Shown here in pieces: positions 24,661 through 36,615 of a stretch of DNA of 64,000 nt. Position 1 is the first letter of the stretch. The number at the start of each line of letters is the position of its first letter. A program made the translations under genes and the position numbers. Source of the DNA: Endomychus coccineus. Taxonomy: Eukaryota > Arthropoda > Insecta > Coleoptera > Endomychidae. The notes beneath the pieces are model-generated. The model had not been told where the DNA came from. It worked only from the letters and a program-made list of their open reading frames with translations, and searched no databases. The stretch is taken from positions 36,858,581 through 36,922,580 of the forward strand of contig OY294071.1 in NCBI GenBank assembly GCA_958510875.1, read 5' to 3'.

Positions 24661-27245
24661 CCTCGTGGGTAAGCAATTTCAGCGAAAGCCAATTTGATTT
24701 TTCATGTATTTTTGGGTTTTTCCTCGTTTCTTTGCAACGATTTCCAACAGCAAAAATTATTGTATAAAACTTTGTACAATAGACTACAGATGCATAAAGT
24801 AGCATTGTGAATATATTATCCAAACTAAAATGTGTTCTTGTCTTTCCTTCTTCAATGGTAAAATTTGGGTTAATGAATTTTTAACTCTCCTTGCGTTGAA
24901 TTGCTATGGAAAACTGAATCAAATGTAACCAAAGCAAACAATAAACTTAGTTCTACAGGAATAAAACGCGATGAACAATTTTTGGCGGTTTAAATCAGCA
25001 AGAATGACAGTTGTTGCCATATTGTGATGGAATATCGAATAACTGAGCAGATATATTCATTACTTAATGAAGGAATCGCAAGAAACGAGAATATACTACA
25101 GTTTCGTACGCTTCCTATTTTCGAGAATATACAGTTTCGTCATCTTATCTGTTCTAAAATTTACCTGGCATTCAAAATCCTTACAAATAGCATACTGATT
25201 TAGAATTGCCGCTTGGAGATGGTTGAAATATGTTTCTCTCGTCTGTTCAGTTAATGTTGCATTCAAGAATAAAGTTACAAATATGATACTAGCCAAGAAT
25301 GGCCGATTGGTGATATCTTGTTTTCATATGTGTTCAGATAATGTTATAGCATCCAAAAATGAAGTTACAAATAATCTTGTTCACCGGTACGACCCTCGGA
25401 CGAAAGTGTATATTTAAAGTTTTAGTGACCAGACAGAAATGTTTGACCTAATTTAGGGCACAAAAAATTACGCAAGAAAATGTAATTACCGGAACAATTC
25501 ATTTTCATTGATTACATCATGTTCTCTACACCAATATTTTGCAACATAAGAGTTCCTTCGGTATGTTTATGAAAGTGGCGTTCACGTAGTAGTATGCAGA
25601 ATAAGTGTCCAGATCGGAATTGGGCGGGGTATCGTTATTCCCGAAGTTATATTTCTAGACATAGAATCTGTTCAGTTCAACATTTTTATTCCGTTCGGAA
25701 CTGCTGTTCTGATAAATCAATTTATTTCTTTTTTCTGATTTCCAATAATTACGTAGTTGAATAAATTGATATTCCGTAAGCTGCGAGGTATATACTATAT
25801 AGTTTCATAGTTCATAGTGTATTTATTTGAGATATGTTTAATTCCGCACTATAATAACAGTTGTTTGACTTAGTGATATGAGACCCATCACTATTGAATG
25901 GGGGAAATGAATCGTAGAAAGGTCCATATTGATGAAATTTATAACTTACATCAAATTAAAGTTTGATATATTGAATGTTTAATGTATTAGAAACTATTAT
26001 ATTACGAGCTGAAGCAGATAGAGTTGCGGTAGAACGGTGCTATCCAGTAAAGCCTGAAGCAAAGCGACGACCTCAAACTGATACAGGGACTCCTGTCTCC
26101 ACAGAGACAATAAGAAGTTGGCTATAAATCTAAGATCTAGTTAAAAAGGTTTCCTGTGACAACTGACGGCAAACGATAATTACAGAACCCGAGATAAGTC
26201 TCAGAGCGCTTTGACTTTTGTATAAAACCTAAATCTACCGACTACAGACGGAACAATTGGGCTCTCGTCTCGAAATTATAGTGATTGGTGAAACAGAAAC
26301 GCATTTCTCACTAAATAATATTGAATTGTTTCAAATTATGGAATTTGTCTATTTTCGAAAAATATGAAATCTTTCGATTGATTATAGAAGTAATAACTTC
26401 ACTGGATTTTAGAAAGAATCAATCAGGTTGGGAGTAACGAACGATCTCATCGTTTGACGCACGTTTGTTCATAATCAATATTATGCCGATACCTTCGCAT
26501 TCTCACTGAGAATGAAATGGAGATCCAGTTATATGAAATGAGGAACAAAACTATCATTTCAAGATGAAGTTTCCTTTCGTGAACAGGACTCAAAATATTT
26601 TCAGGAGACATCAAATCAGCTAACCTCTATAAAATTTACGACATATACGTTCTAAAAAACATCAATATCTGTATTACTAAAGACAGAAATATCCAGATGC
26701 TTCTGAAGACCATGAACTTTCATCATAGCCCGGAAGCTAACGAAAATCTTGATGACCTCAATACCTCTCAAAATGTGTTCTAATTTTCCAATTTGTTGTG
26801 GGAGGAATTGGATTAGCAGTCTACATCGGACAAAGTAGAAGAATGTTAGAGTAGGTATATGTTGATTTGCTCACAAATGGATCATGGAAACCAGTTCCTC
26901 AAGATAACTTGGATTCTAGTTGCAAACCGATGTTTCAATGAACTCACTTCTATGAATTGTTCTCGTGAATTCAGCGTAATAAGTTAGACGATAATATTGA
27001 TATCACTGAAGATAGCAGCATAATTGAATAAATTCGGAACAATTATTTTATGGACATGGGTATTCAAAGCCTTACTCCAATGAAGATTGGAGGTGATGAA
27101 AGATTAACTTACCTAAAAATAATATGAACAACAGCTTGTACTGCTTGTTGACCAGATTCATATTTTGGTGGAGTTACTTGTTGTTGAAATGGTCTTCATA
27201 CCTGTAAAATAGAGAAATTGTTTTAGTACTCTATTAATCACACGA
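24661..27245. other. AT-rich stretch, no supported gene
   Basis: Short frames only. Near 26815-26860 a frame reads AVYIGQSRRMLE, which recalls the GIY-YIG core of Penelope elements, but it is isolated and was not called. Confidence 0.5.
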
Positions 27246-27497
27246 GTTGATATATTTTGTTTTGTATCCGTATCTCTATCCACTGAGAGTTGTTTCTCAT
27301 AAATAATTCGCTTGTTTATATGGAAAGCGCACGTTCAAATGCATGTTACAGTAATTCGAAGAATCGATAATCGTCAAATTTGCAACAAACTTTGTATATG
27401 CGAGTATTCTAAACCGAAAATTAGTCAATCAATGTTGTTTTATGTTGAAACTGTAAATAAAAAATAAGCTCAGGATCGTTGTTACAATACTGCTATA
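27246..27497. repeat. Direct repeat, left copy
   Basis: About 250 bp matching 28709-28952 in the same direction, with landmarks TATCTCTATCCACT, CATAAATAATTCG, GCGCACGTTCAAATGCAT and ATCGATAATCGT. The copies are diverged with small gaps. They flank a LINE relic. Confidence 0.75.
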
Positions 27498-27559
27498 ACG
27501 ATTATCTGAAACTGGGATATCCACATTTTACTTTTGTATTTAGGTGTTACGTTAGTTAT

Positions 27560-28140
27560 TTCTTATTTTGGTGTCCACATCAAGTGGATGGATTCAGAAC
27601 ATGCTTGAACAAAAGTAGTCATAGTAAGTGTAGGTAATTCCATCAAGATGACTACAGAATGCCAACAGGCTGGTTATTATCATTCCAGCTATGGAAAATT
27701 GTAGTAGACGCCATAATGAGGCAACATTATATACCATAGGATACGCGGATAACCCAATCATATTGCTAATAGGAAGACTTGAGACGGTTTTTATGCGATC
27801 TAATGCAAGAGAGCCCACAAGATAATTGAACAATAATGTGGAGGTCACTCTTTTAATGTTAACCCGTCAAATCTGGTAACAATCACGAGAAAAAAGAAAA
27901 AGGCGAGGACACGCTACCGACACTATTAAATACCATCCCAAAACCATCTCCGGAAGTTGAATACTTTGGTAGAATCTTCGCTGGCAAGTTGACCTAGGGG
28001 TTTCATTCGGCAGGGAGTTGCGAAAAGCAAGTTTGGAAAACGAATCGGAAAGACATGGAACCTATTTCCGAAGATGGCTTCACATCAATCACACGAACAA
28101 CATACATAACAGCTATAAAAGCAATGCTCTTCTACCCACG
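27560..28140 (+). pseudogene. LINE reverse transcriptase relic (R1/LOA-like)
   Basis: Reads IGYADNPIILLIGRLETVF (about 27735-27795), equivalent to the GYADD.VILI.GKF motif. It continues in other frames with degenerate forms of NNNVEVTLLMLTRQ, KRKRRG, SPEVEYFGRIF and the LRKASLE block to about 28045. The catalytic motif has YADN instead of YADD. The copy is frameshifted, and the GKF context suggests an R1/LOA-type element distinct from the other LINE copies here. Confidence 0.65.
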
Positions 28141-28708
28141 TAGAGGAAATGACAACAGCATCTACACAACATTTTTATTTAATAGGACTATGGTACAAGA
28201 GAAGTAAAGGAGGATATATTGAATTCCTTACAGATAGCGGAACAAAAATACTAGCTGAAAATACATTAGAGAGTTCCTAGTGGGTGAGATCTGGCCGAGC
28301 GTTGTATGAGAGAGACAGCGCCCAGTGGTCTTGTTCGTTACACACCCAGTAGGTCAGTAAATGAAGGAAAAATAACCCAAATTTTTCCACTTGATTCGCC
28401 AGTTTTTCGTTCACTTGCTGGAGTATAGGGTGTAGCTAGGAACATACCGAAAGGCCGTACCCCATGGAGGGGGTACAATGACCAAAATGAGAAGTAAGTA
28501 CTAGAACAACCTTGGATTCTGATGAAGAATGGTAGCGACAAAATCAAATTTTCCGTACAGCAATATATAATGATAATATTAGTAAGTAGGTAGTATATAA
28601 TTTGTTACAATACTAACAATCGAAAATGAACTTCAAGGGGATTTGAATGTTTAATAATAATGTATATATAGGGAAAATGTAGATTTACAGTTTACAGTTG
28701 TTCATTGG
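28141..28708. other. Spacer between LINE relic and direct repeat
   Basis: Contains a GC-richer block at 28270-28550 without recognisable coding content. It lies between the LINE relic and the right copy of the direct repeat, so it may belong to the same element or duplication. Confidence 0.4.
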
Positions 28709-28952
28709 AGTTGATATATTTTGTATCCATATCTCTATCCACTAAAACATATTTCCCATAAATAATTCGTTTGTTTACATTTGTAGCGCACGTTCAAATG
28801 CATATTAAAATGATGCAAAGCATCGATAATCGTAAAATGTAGTTGCAACAAAACTTGTATGCGCCGTCTAAAATAAAAAGGAATGATTAATGTCATGTTT
28901 ATGTATTAACTGTAAAGGATAGCTCTGGACAATTGTTACTATACTATGTGTA
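28709..28952. repeat. Direct repeat, right copy
   Basis: Second copy of the repeat at 27246-27497, offset by about 1.46 kb. Confidence 0.75.
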
Positions 28953-31900
28953 TGTTAGTTGTATATTTGTATCATGTGTTATGAATGTTAGCAGGTTTGT
29001 GCAACAGTTTCTTTATGAATATCTTGTAGTAATGGGTTATTCATTAAGTTAGTTATAATGGTAAATAAGCTTCCACTGAATTAAAATGTTTGTTAGAAGA
29101 ACATTCGAACAAAAACAACGCACTACATAACAGATATGCAGGAAAATTGTACAGTTCCGAAACAAATTGCTTAACACCTCAGTTTAATGAGAAAATTACC
29201 GTTGGAACAGAAACATCTGGAGAGATTTAAATAACAAACAGGCATCGACTAAATGAAGATCCCGGGTTAAAAAGCTCCTAATGAAACTACATTAACAGCC
29301 GTAGAATATTAAAAAACGTAATTTATGGATCAGCAACACTGTTTTGGTAAAGACTCTTTAATGCAGAAAATTCTAACTGTTTCGGAATACTGATTACTTG
29401 AATGCAAAATGTAATTGTTCCTTCACTTAGTCTCAAACTGTTCAGTGACTAAACACAATAATTCAGACGTAAGCATACTTGAAATCCACTGGGAGCGTGG
29501 ATAATTATTTCCAAATAGAAACAAACAAGACATTTTTTTTAGGCTAATTACATTTGCTTACTCATATTACGTATTACGTATATTGAGTGGAGTAAAAAGA
29601 TTTAAAATGAACTGTGATGCAACTGTTCAAAAATATAAGCAAATAAAGTTGTCAGCCTTATTTTTGCCCATTCTGTCTTGTATAAGAACATGGATTAAAG
29701 AATAATTAATTCCTTAATCATATTATGGTTTTCATATTTAGAAATTGAATCTACTTTTCTGTTGTATATGAGGCAAATTGGAACGTTCATAATTAATACT
29801 TAGTAAAACTTGGCACCTTGTTGAAGAAGTTAAAAGTTCGGAAAATTCGTGGTTTCTTCTTTCAAAATGATACGTCAAGAACAAAGAAGTTGGACGAAGT
29901 ATTTAAATTGGATTTTATATGAATTTGCAGATGCACCAACTGATGATATTCATCAAAATTGCAACACATTATACTGGCAGTTCTGTTGAACTATGCATTA
30001 CTTCGAAACTGAAAGAACGTAATTTATTTCCTTCATGCAGGATTCGTTGCTGAAGCGACATTAATAACTACTCGAATACGGACTACTGTAAATTTTAATT
30101 GTTCCTCAAATTGGATCATTTCTGCATGCAGGATATTCTATTTTCATTATTATACTCTCAATCATCGGGAAGTGTTTCATTACTGAATAGTCATAGAATA
30201 AATCATAGAAAATGTCCATCATAGGCTTGCAAACAGTTCCAAAGATCACTTGATGCCATTCGCGTCCCCGGTGTTTCCGTTCATTACACCATTCCAGCCT
30301 GCGGGCACGATAAATTGGAGTAAGGGGTAAGCATAGAAACGGTCGGCAAGAATGACGTCCATAGGATCATATTCGTCGATATACGGAGGCCTTGGAGAGA
30401 CATCTTCATTCTAGAGTTTTCCTCTAATAATTTCCTAAAGCACGTTATGTGGAAAATATGTCCTTTACCGCGCACGGAGAGCGTTCTTCGTGACCTGTGG
30501 TCACCCCAGGACATCCTCATCCGCTACGAGGCCCATGAACACATTCTTCAAACTACCTGAGGCAACATATCGAAGGCCATCTACGTGGTTGGCAATTTTT
30601 TATGAGAAAATTCGGCCTCCCTCATACCAACAATACTGTCACTATCAAAATCACTCAATTAACGATAATTTAGAATTTGTTAAATATGGGTATTGTAGAT
30701 AATGTTTACAGAAAAGCAGCAACAGGATTGACATAAATGTATCTATTTGTCCCAAAAAATGATCCAAAACATGCACTTTTAAAATGAAAACCGCAAAAAA
30801 CCGAGGTGACGTTGAGATTTCCTGTTGAAACTTCAATCATGTCTTTGTTATATCTGAATTCAGATATAAAATACATTTGTTGACTAATACTTGGTATTGC
30901 GGTTTTTATTCAACTCAGTAGCTATATAGATCGGGACAGATTGAGCAGTGTATAGGATTAATGTGAGCGTATGAGAGAGTCAGACGCATCGTATTGTTAA
31001 TAAGATAAACAGAATAAGAACTTGTGTTGATCGATAGAAAAAGGAAGAGTGTGCATTACATAGGTCGAATTGTTAGTAAAAATTAGATATGGAATGCCAT
31101 TCAGCGATCTGTTGTTATTTACCAACCGTTATTTCATAAAAGCATTTTGTTTAATATGAAATAGCAACTGCCATTTTGTACCTCTTATTCGAAACATTTA
31201 TTTTGAGATTTGAGACAGAAATAGCAATAATGGCAATATGATTATGGTATTTATATCTGGAAATAACAGTTTTGCCCATCTCTAGTAAAAATACTGGTAT
31301 GTGTCATGAGTTAAGAGGTACTGACATGTCCCTTATAAATCACACATTTTCAGGTTGGGGATACATGCTATTCTCATTTGACTCAATCTGTATACATTCA
31401 GAGAATTTTCTCTATATGTATAAATATTATGTAGCTTCAATCTTAAACTATCTAAATGCAAATTTCAAACATCAGAAGCATATTACTTCACAGTATTGAC
31501 TGTATTTGAATACAAATTATTCGTTAATATGTATATAAAATTTCCAAGAAATGGTTTAGAATCGCCTGTTCAGGTTAAATATATTGCTGTGCTAGTGAAT
31601 ATCGTCAGAGAAACGAACTCGTATCTGAAAGAAAAATAAATTTATGATCTTTCTTAATATTTCCATTACCTGCTTGTAAACTCCGAGAATAAAATATTGA
31701 TTACGAAGCATTCACGACGTTTTCTATGTGAGCAAGATTCGATAGAAATTTACATTCATGTATCACAACGTCGATCTTGGTATTTGATGAACCTCGTCAG
31801 ATACGTGATTAGCATAAGTTAGACAATTTTCGATAGTTAGAGTCTAACGTTCAGGTTGTTTCAATTTCCTCGATTTTAAAACTGTTAACCGTGTTCCGCT

Positions 31901-32221
31901 TGCACGGAAACATTAATTTGTATATTAATCACACCATAATGTTGTAGTATTGTCAGAACTTATTCTCTTGCAAACTTAGACAATAGCCTTGTCTGTAATA
32001 AATTGTGTTTTGAATATTGAAATTGTTTTCTGTTTTCTAATTTGGACCCGGATTTCGCTAATAGTGTCACTATTGCATTTGCCAGATGACGTGGTCACGC
32101 AATAGGTCAACTAGTGCGGAGAGCGTTGTTTATCATACTCCAATCCAATTAGTGAGGTTAGAGCTGGGATAGCATGCACCGAGAGTACTGAGAAAAAGAT
32201 GGCGGACCAGGTTACTCTATG
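28953..32221. other. Mostly AT-rich, GC-richer block at 30240-30620
   Basis: No gene recognised. The block at 30240-30620 differs in composition and is open on the minus strand in two frames: 30284-30520, and an overlapping frame reading ADRFYAYPLLQFIVPAGWN near 30300-30360. This could be a decayed coding exon or element. No family was recognised. Confidence 0.4.
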
Positions 32222-32320
32222 ATAAATAAAGTGTTTGATTCTCCAGGTTGAACAGTGACAACACATCTAATAATTTCAGCCAGCTGTTCCGCTCTTCTCA
32301 TGGGCTCATCCTTCTTGCCA
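32222..32320 (-). repeat. Dispersed repeat with decayed hammerhead core
   Basis: Shares TTCTCCAGGTTGA and CAGCTGTTCCGCTCTTCTC with the 24.0 and 33.2 kb copies. On the minus strand the core is damaged: the CUGAUGA position reads AGGAUGA and GAAA reads GGAA. Confidence 0.5.
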
Positions 32321-32970
32321 AATTTCTATTTATTACATCGACTTTGCAACCAAATATTTTTTTCACATCAAAATTTGACATGATTTGCCCACCGCCTCAT
32401 TAATTTCTACTTGGAATAGTTTAAATTGTTCGTTGACTATGGAATGTATTAATCCACGCAATAAAGACTGCAAAGGTAGTAATTCCTAAAGATTGGGCAA
32501 ATATAAATTTCCTAATTCCATCCCGTCAAAAATAATTATTGATCGGCGACGCGTGCCAACATCTAATTCCTAAATATACGTTATTGAGGAAGATAATCAC
32601 AGATCACAGCATGTTCTGTTGAAAATCGATAATTGCATTCGCATTACGATCTGATATAAGACAACTTATGGAGCATTGTTCACCCTCATATTAGATTAGA
32701 CATTGCATGTTCAGAAATGGAAGAATGATTTAGATGAAGGCAACATATACAGCATGTCTACGATTGCATGACTGTGGTCGGTATTATAATATACTGTTCA
32801 CCGAAATAGTACGATTCCACTAGAATCATTATCGAATATGAGCCTCAACTCACAACTCAATACGTCATTCAGAAGTTGGATTTCGTCCCTGGAGGAGTCC
32901 ACAAACGTATTGAGAATAGTGAAACAAAACAGAAATTCAAATTCCTCCAGACTGCAAGGCTTACTTGCCG
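32321..32970. other. AT-rich spacer, no supported gene
   Basis: Nothing recognised between two dispersed repeats. Confidence 0.5.
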
Positions 32971-33561
32971 ATTGTTTCGTCACACAGTGACATTATCAAG
33001 AGAGTTATCAGATAACAGGCTATCACATCATCAGCATAACATATTTTTGAATTTTTTACACATTAAACTTGAAGAGGTTTTGATCTTTAAAAAGTGGGAC
33101 TTAATATTTCCTGATGTGTAAGAGAACCATAAACAAATGAATATATGAATATACCTATTCATCTCATGTTGGCTTTTGCCAGATAACAATGATAAACTTA
33201 TAGTTCCAGACAGCTGTTTCGCTATTCTCATAGAGCTCATCAGTGGAACGAGTAAGTTTGCAACGATACTGAAGGATCTCTGTTGAAGGTTGTCATAACC
33301 GGCCTACAACGTGGTAAAGAGACCACCACGAAAGTAGGACATCTATTCATAGATGGCATGAGATATGAGTAGTAATTTCATATTAAATGACCAACCTGAT
33401 ATTTATAACTCGCCTATTATTGAGTATATTGTAAATAACTTCCTCTTTCCAAACAATAGCTCCCCCTACATCATACTATTGTAGCAAATTTAAGGTTAAC
33501 ATTTCTATCTGTAACTTAGTTGATTACTCGTTTTGATAATGTCACTCTGTGACGAAACAAT
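32971..33561. mobile_element. Short element with 29 bp inverted ends (MITE-like)
   Basis: The terminal segments 32971-32999 and 33533-33561 are inverted copies differing at one of 29 positions. One end reads ATTGTTTCGTCACACAGTGA and continues CATTATCAA. The 591 bp between have no protein-coding capacity but contain the hammerhead motif at 33203-33249. A related end motif is at 6883-6910, so the ends belong to a dispersed family. No target duplication was identified. It could be a nonautonomous DNA element, or a retro-element whose ends pair by chance of two insertions. Confidence 0.5.
33203..33249 (-). ncRNA. Hammerhead ribozyme, Penelope type
   Basis: Read 5' to 3' on the minus strand: stem I arm GUUCCA (33249-33244), CUGAUGA (33243-33237), a 16-base stem-loop II (33236-33221, outer pairs GCU/AGC), GAAA (33220-33217), palindrome CAGCUG as stem III (33216-33211), UC at the cleavage position (33210-33209), and stem I arm UGGAAC (33208-33203), which pairs perfectly with GUUCCA. 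Every invariant core element is present. Hammerheads with very short palindromic stem III are known from Penelope-like retrotransposons and are thought to work as dimers. Stem II has a mismatch after three pairs, so activity may be reduced. Self-cleavage is inferred, not shown. Confidence 0.75.
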
Positions 33562-35459
33562 GGTCAGCAAGTAAGCTTTGCAGCTCGTGTAAATTCCAAT
33601 TTGTATTCTATTTCTCAATTCTACATAATTGTAAAATGAATTTACATTAACTAATCTTCAAATCCATGGAGATAAGACCGCAAACGCTTAGCTTTATAGT
33701 TTCACATACATTTTTGATGATGCAAACTACCAAAAAATTAAACAATTAAAACAACGGGGAATTGAGATCTTAACAATAAAGGACTAAATTATTGAAGAAA
33801 TTTATCACATAATTTAGAATGACATCATAATCTTTCGATCATAAGAATTTTCTAGAAATCGTATAATATTTTTTGATGAACAGTGACATCTAATTTGATC
33901 ACCAAACAATTTGTAACGAATAGAATTTTCTGTTGAGATCGGCTGGAAACGTCATGTCTACATACATCGCAAAACGGTATCATTTATCAACAAGCAATTA
34001 ATTAAGATGTCGGAATCGCAACTATATTTTTGTAAGATTTATGAACCACAAAGTTATCTGCCGTAAGATTGAAAGCAAGATTTCCTGGATGGATTTGTGT
34101 GTCCACTTCCTGCGCTTGTGACGTCACAACATAGTGACCTATAAATAGAGAAGATTATGGAAGTATCAATGAAATTGCGGCCAAACTATATAACTGTATT
34201 GCTCAACAACTGCAATATATAAAAGGTGTAAGTCTTTCCACTCAATATAATTAACTTCATAGTTTCAGTAATGCTGAATCCGAACTTCTCCAACAAAAAT
34301 GATATTTCGTTATTTATAGGGAGTTTCGCAAGTTTTTACCATAACAGATCATTAATAAACGTGGATTTTGGGGTCTTTCTATTGTATTCATCTGTCCGGG
34401 TGTCCCGATTATCTACACTCTCTACTAGACCTTGTCGGGCCCATTTAGCTTTACACGTTAAAGGCGGGACGAAGCCTTCAGTTTGGAACCACGAAGGCTT
34501 TTGCTCGATCTGGAAAACACTGCTAATCTATTTGGTTCATTTATTCCCTGCTACGAGATGCGCAACATACGTTCTCCGTCTAAAAGCCCTCTAGAGGGTA
34601 TGTTAAACTGTATTATTGAGAATGTCAATCATTTTACACCATCTGATATAATCCATCATTAACTCAAGGTTGGAATGTTTGGATGGATTTCACGGAAGAT
34701 TAACAAGTGGTACAGAAGTCGTTATGCCTCTCTTCGCTTCACCTTATTCATTTCTATAAGACAATCTATGTCCATGCTACAAAATTTTCGATTTGTTAAT
34801 GTGTAATTTTACATTCAATGAAAAATGTATAATCACTTTGACCAGTCATACCTTTTTCTCCAAATATTATACTCAATAATGTGGAGTTTCTAATCCAAAC
34901 GTAAATTATAATAATCCATAATGTGCAATTTGTCAATATTGAAAGTATGGTTAACTCATGGTAACAATATTGAACTCGTTCTTGCGATGTAATCATCTTC
35001 CAATGTAGCCTGACAGATCACAACATTTCGTGGTAATAAAAGAAACACGTATCTACGAGAGAGGAAGCAAAGCGGAATCACATAAAACATGACAAATGAA
35101 ATAGTTCACCTGAACCAGTAATGGATGTTTTTCTTCAAACCTAATATGAGCAGGTTTATTTCTCTGGATAATCAAATTACTGCAGTTCTTTGATGTTCTC
35201 ATTCTATTCCATTCTCAGACTCATAAATTTGCTACAAAATTAAAAAAGCCAACAGAAATGCTTTACAGCTTCTCTGGGGAACTTTGGAGAGAATATTGTT
35301 TATGTGGAGGAAGAGTTACGGAATATCTTGTCGAATTTGAACTTATCTACTTATCATTTTAGTATATTGATCAGTACAAACATAATACCCTCTAATGTGT
35401 ACAAGCTTGGTAAGTAAAATGAAATGAGCTTTGCACCTCTTCTTATTTTTAAGTTTAAA
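33562..35459. other. AT-rich stretch with one promoter-like site
   Basis: Apart from the site at 34119-34148 nothing was recognised. A 107-codon frame at 34271-34594 (+) has no known domain and a stretch rich in Leu, Ser and Arg; coding status is uncertain. Confidence 0.4.
34119..34148 (+). promoter_or_regulatory. CRE plus TATA-like promoter
   Basis: A perfect palindromic TGACGTCA (34119-34126, the cAMP-response element consensus) is followed after 13 bp by TATAAATAG (34140-34148). A start about 30 bp downstream would give a leader of roughly 100 bases to the unrecognised 107-codon frame at 34271. The two sites are exact matches, but short motifs arise by chance in AT-rich DNA. Confidence 0.3.
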
Positions 35460-35915
35460 TAATCAAACCAATTTGGTTGACCTCATCGATTCTGGTGAAA
35501 CTTGGGTTTAATTCGTTTTCGATGATGAGAAATTCAAGTCGAACGTTAGTTTTATCCTTAGATTATGATTGACCACGGTAGAGCGTTTTAAGTCCCTGAT
35601 TTCTGATCATCCTATAAACAGTGACCCTCATACAATCATGTTCTGTAGGAATTATATAGTTATAATTTGTATTGGCATCCTTCGAAGATCCTGCTGAGAA
35701 AATTCCAGCGATTGTCCTAACTTTTTTGAATATTAGATTTTTGCACAAAAGTGCATGGAAAAATATCGATTTTGGTCGACGATATCTTTGATTCTTATGA
35801 AACTGTTGCAATTAATACGTTGATGATGAGAAAGTTGAGTCTAACGTTAGGTTTATCCTCAGATTATTATTAACCATGGTACATAGTGTCAAGACCTGTA
35901 TTCTGCCCATTGCCA
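35460..35915. repeat. Second locus of the 280-300 bp satellite-like repeat
   Basis: Two adjacent partial units about 300 bp apart. The GATTCT..TGAAACT and GATGATGAGAAA..AAGTC landmarks are at 35492 and 35790, and the CAGTGACCCTCATACAATCATG block at about 35618 matches the tandem repeat at 8271-8935 in the same orientation. Confidence 0.65.
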
Positions 35916-36144
35916 GGGTGCATGTTCTTCCATTTGATGAATTCATTATATAACAGAGTGCTACAATTTGGAAATTTTAGTCTCCCTATCACTATGTCAG
36001 TGGCGAAAGCTAACAAGAAAGCATTTTTTATTTCTCGATAGTTACATTTGTTTGGTGCCACCATTTGCTACTCAAGTATTCAACATTCCATTATGTGAAG
36101 TGCTAGTAATCAATGAGTCAATGTATATTACTTAGATTTCTGAA
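35916..36144. other. Spacer
   Basis: Nothing recognised. Confidence 0.5.
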
Positions 36145-36615
36145 TGTCCTCAGAGAACTACTGGATAGATAGTGGCTCTCGGTTTTGCGCAGTGCCCCCG
36201 GTAGGAGGCAGGTTCCACATCGCGAAGTTCTCGCTCAAACGCTCAAAAATCCTTCTCTCTATTAGCAGAAGAGGCTTGAAACTGGCGACAGGACCCCTCA
36301 CTGGACACACAAACATCTACACTCAATGGGCATCGTTGAAGACACAGGTTGTAGTAGATGAGAAGAGACGAACGAAACTGCCTCTCATATCCTTGCAGAA
36401 TGTCCAGTACTGGCGTCTGTTAGGATACACCTCGGCAGCGCATACATGCCACTTGAGAACGTAAGAGACATCGGTTCATTCAGAATTCTAGCCTTCGGCA
36501 TTGTCTTAGGTCTGCTGGACTGAATATTGGTATCAAGTGGCGCACAATGGATTCAATCAGGCGGTCTAACTGCTCTGGACTTGTCCGCCCTCGTTCTGCT
36601 CAATTGATTGATTGA
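36145..36615 (+). pseudogene. R1-like LINE, ORF2 C-terminus and 3' end
   Basis: The C-terminal zinc-knuckle region of ORF2 is readable. TGHTNIYTQW is followed in a shifted frame by ETASHILAECPVLASVRIHLGS (about 36380-36440) and DIGSFRILAFGIVLGLLD ending in a stop near 36523. The A.H.L.ECP.LA..R...LG pattern is typical of R1-like and related elements, where a cysteine pair precedes it; here that pair falls in a frameshifted part. A GC-rich 3' tail ends in ATTG repeats (about 36600-36615), a usual LINE 3' terminus. It is severely 5'-truncated. Confidence 0.75.

Noticed and set aside
26760..26960. AVYIGQSRRMLE resembling a GIY-YIG endonuclease
   Set aside because: It is a single short block without the upstream CxxC or downstream conserved residues in any frame, too little to call a Penelope relic.
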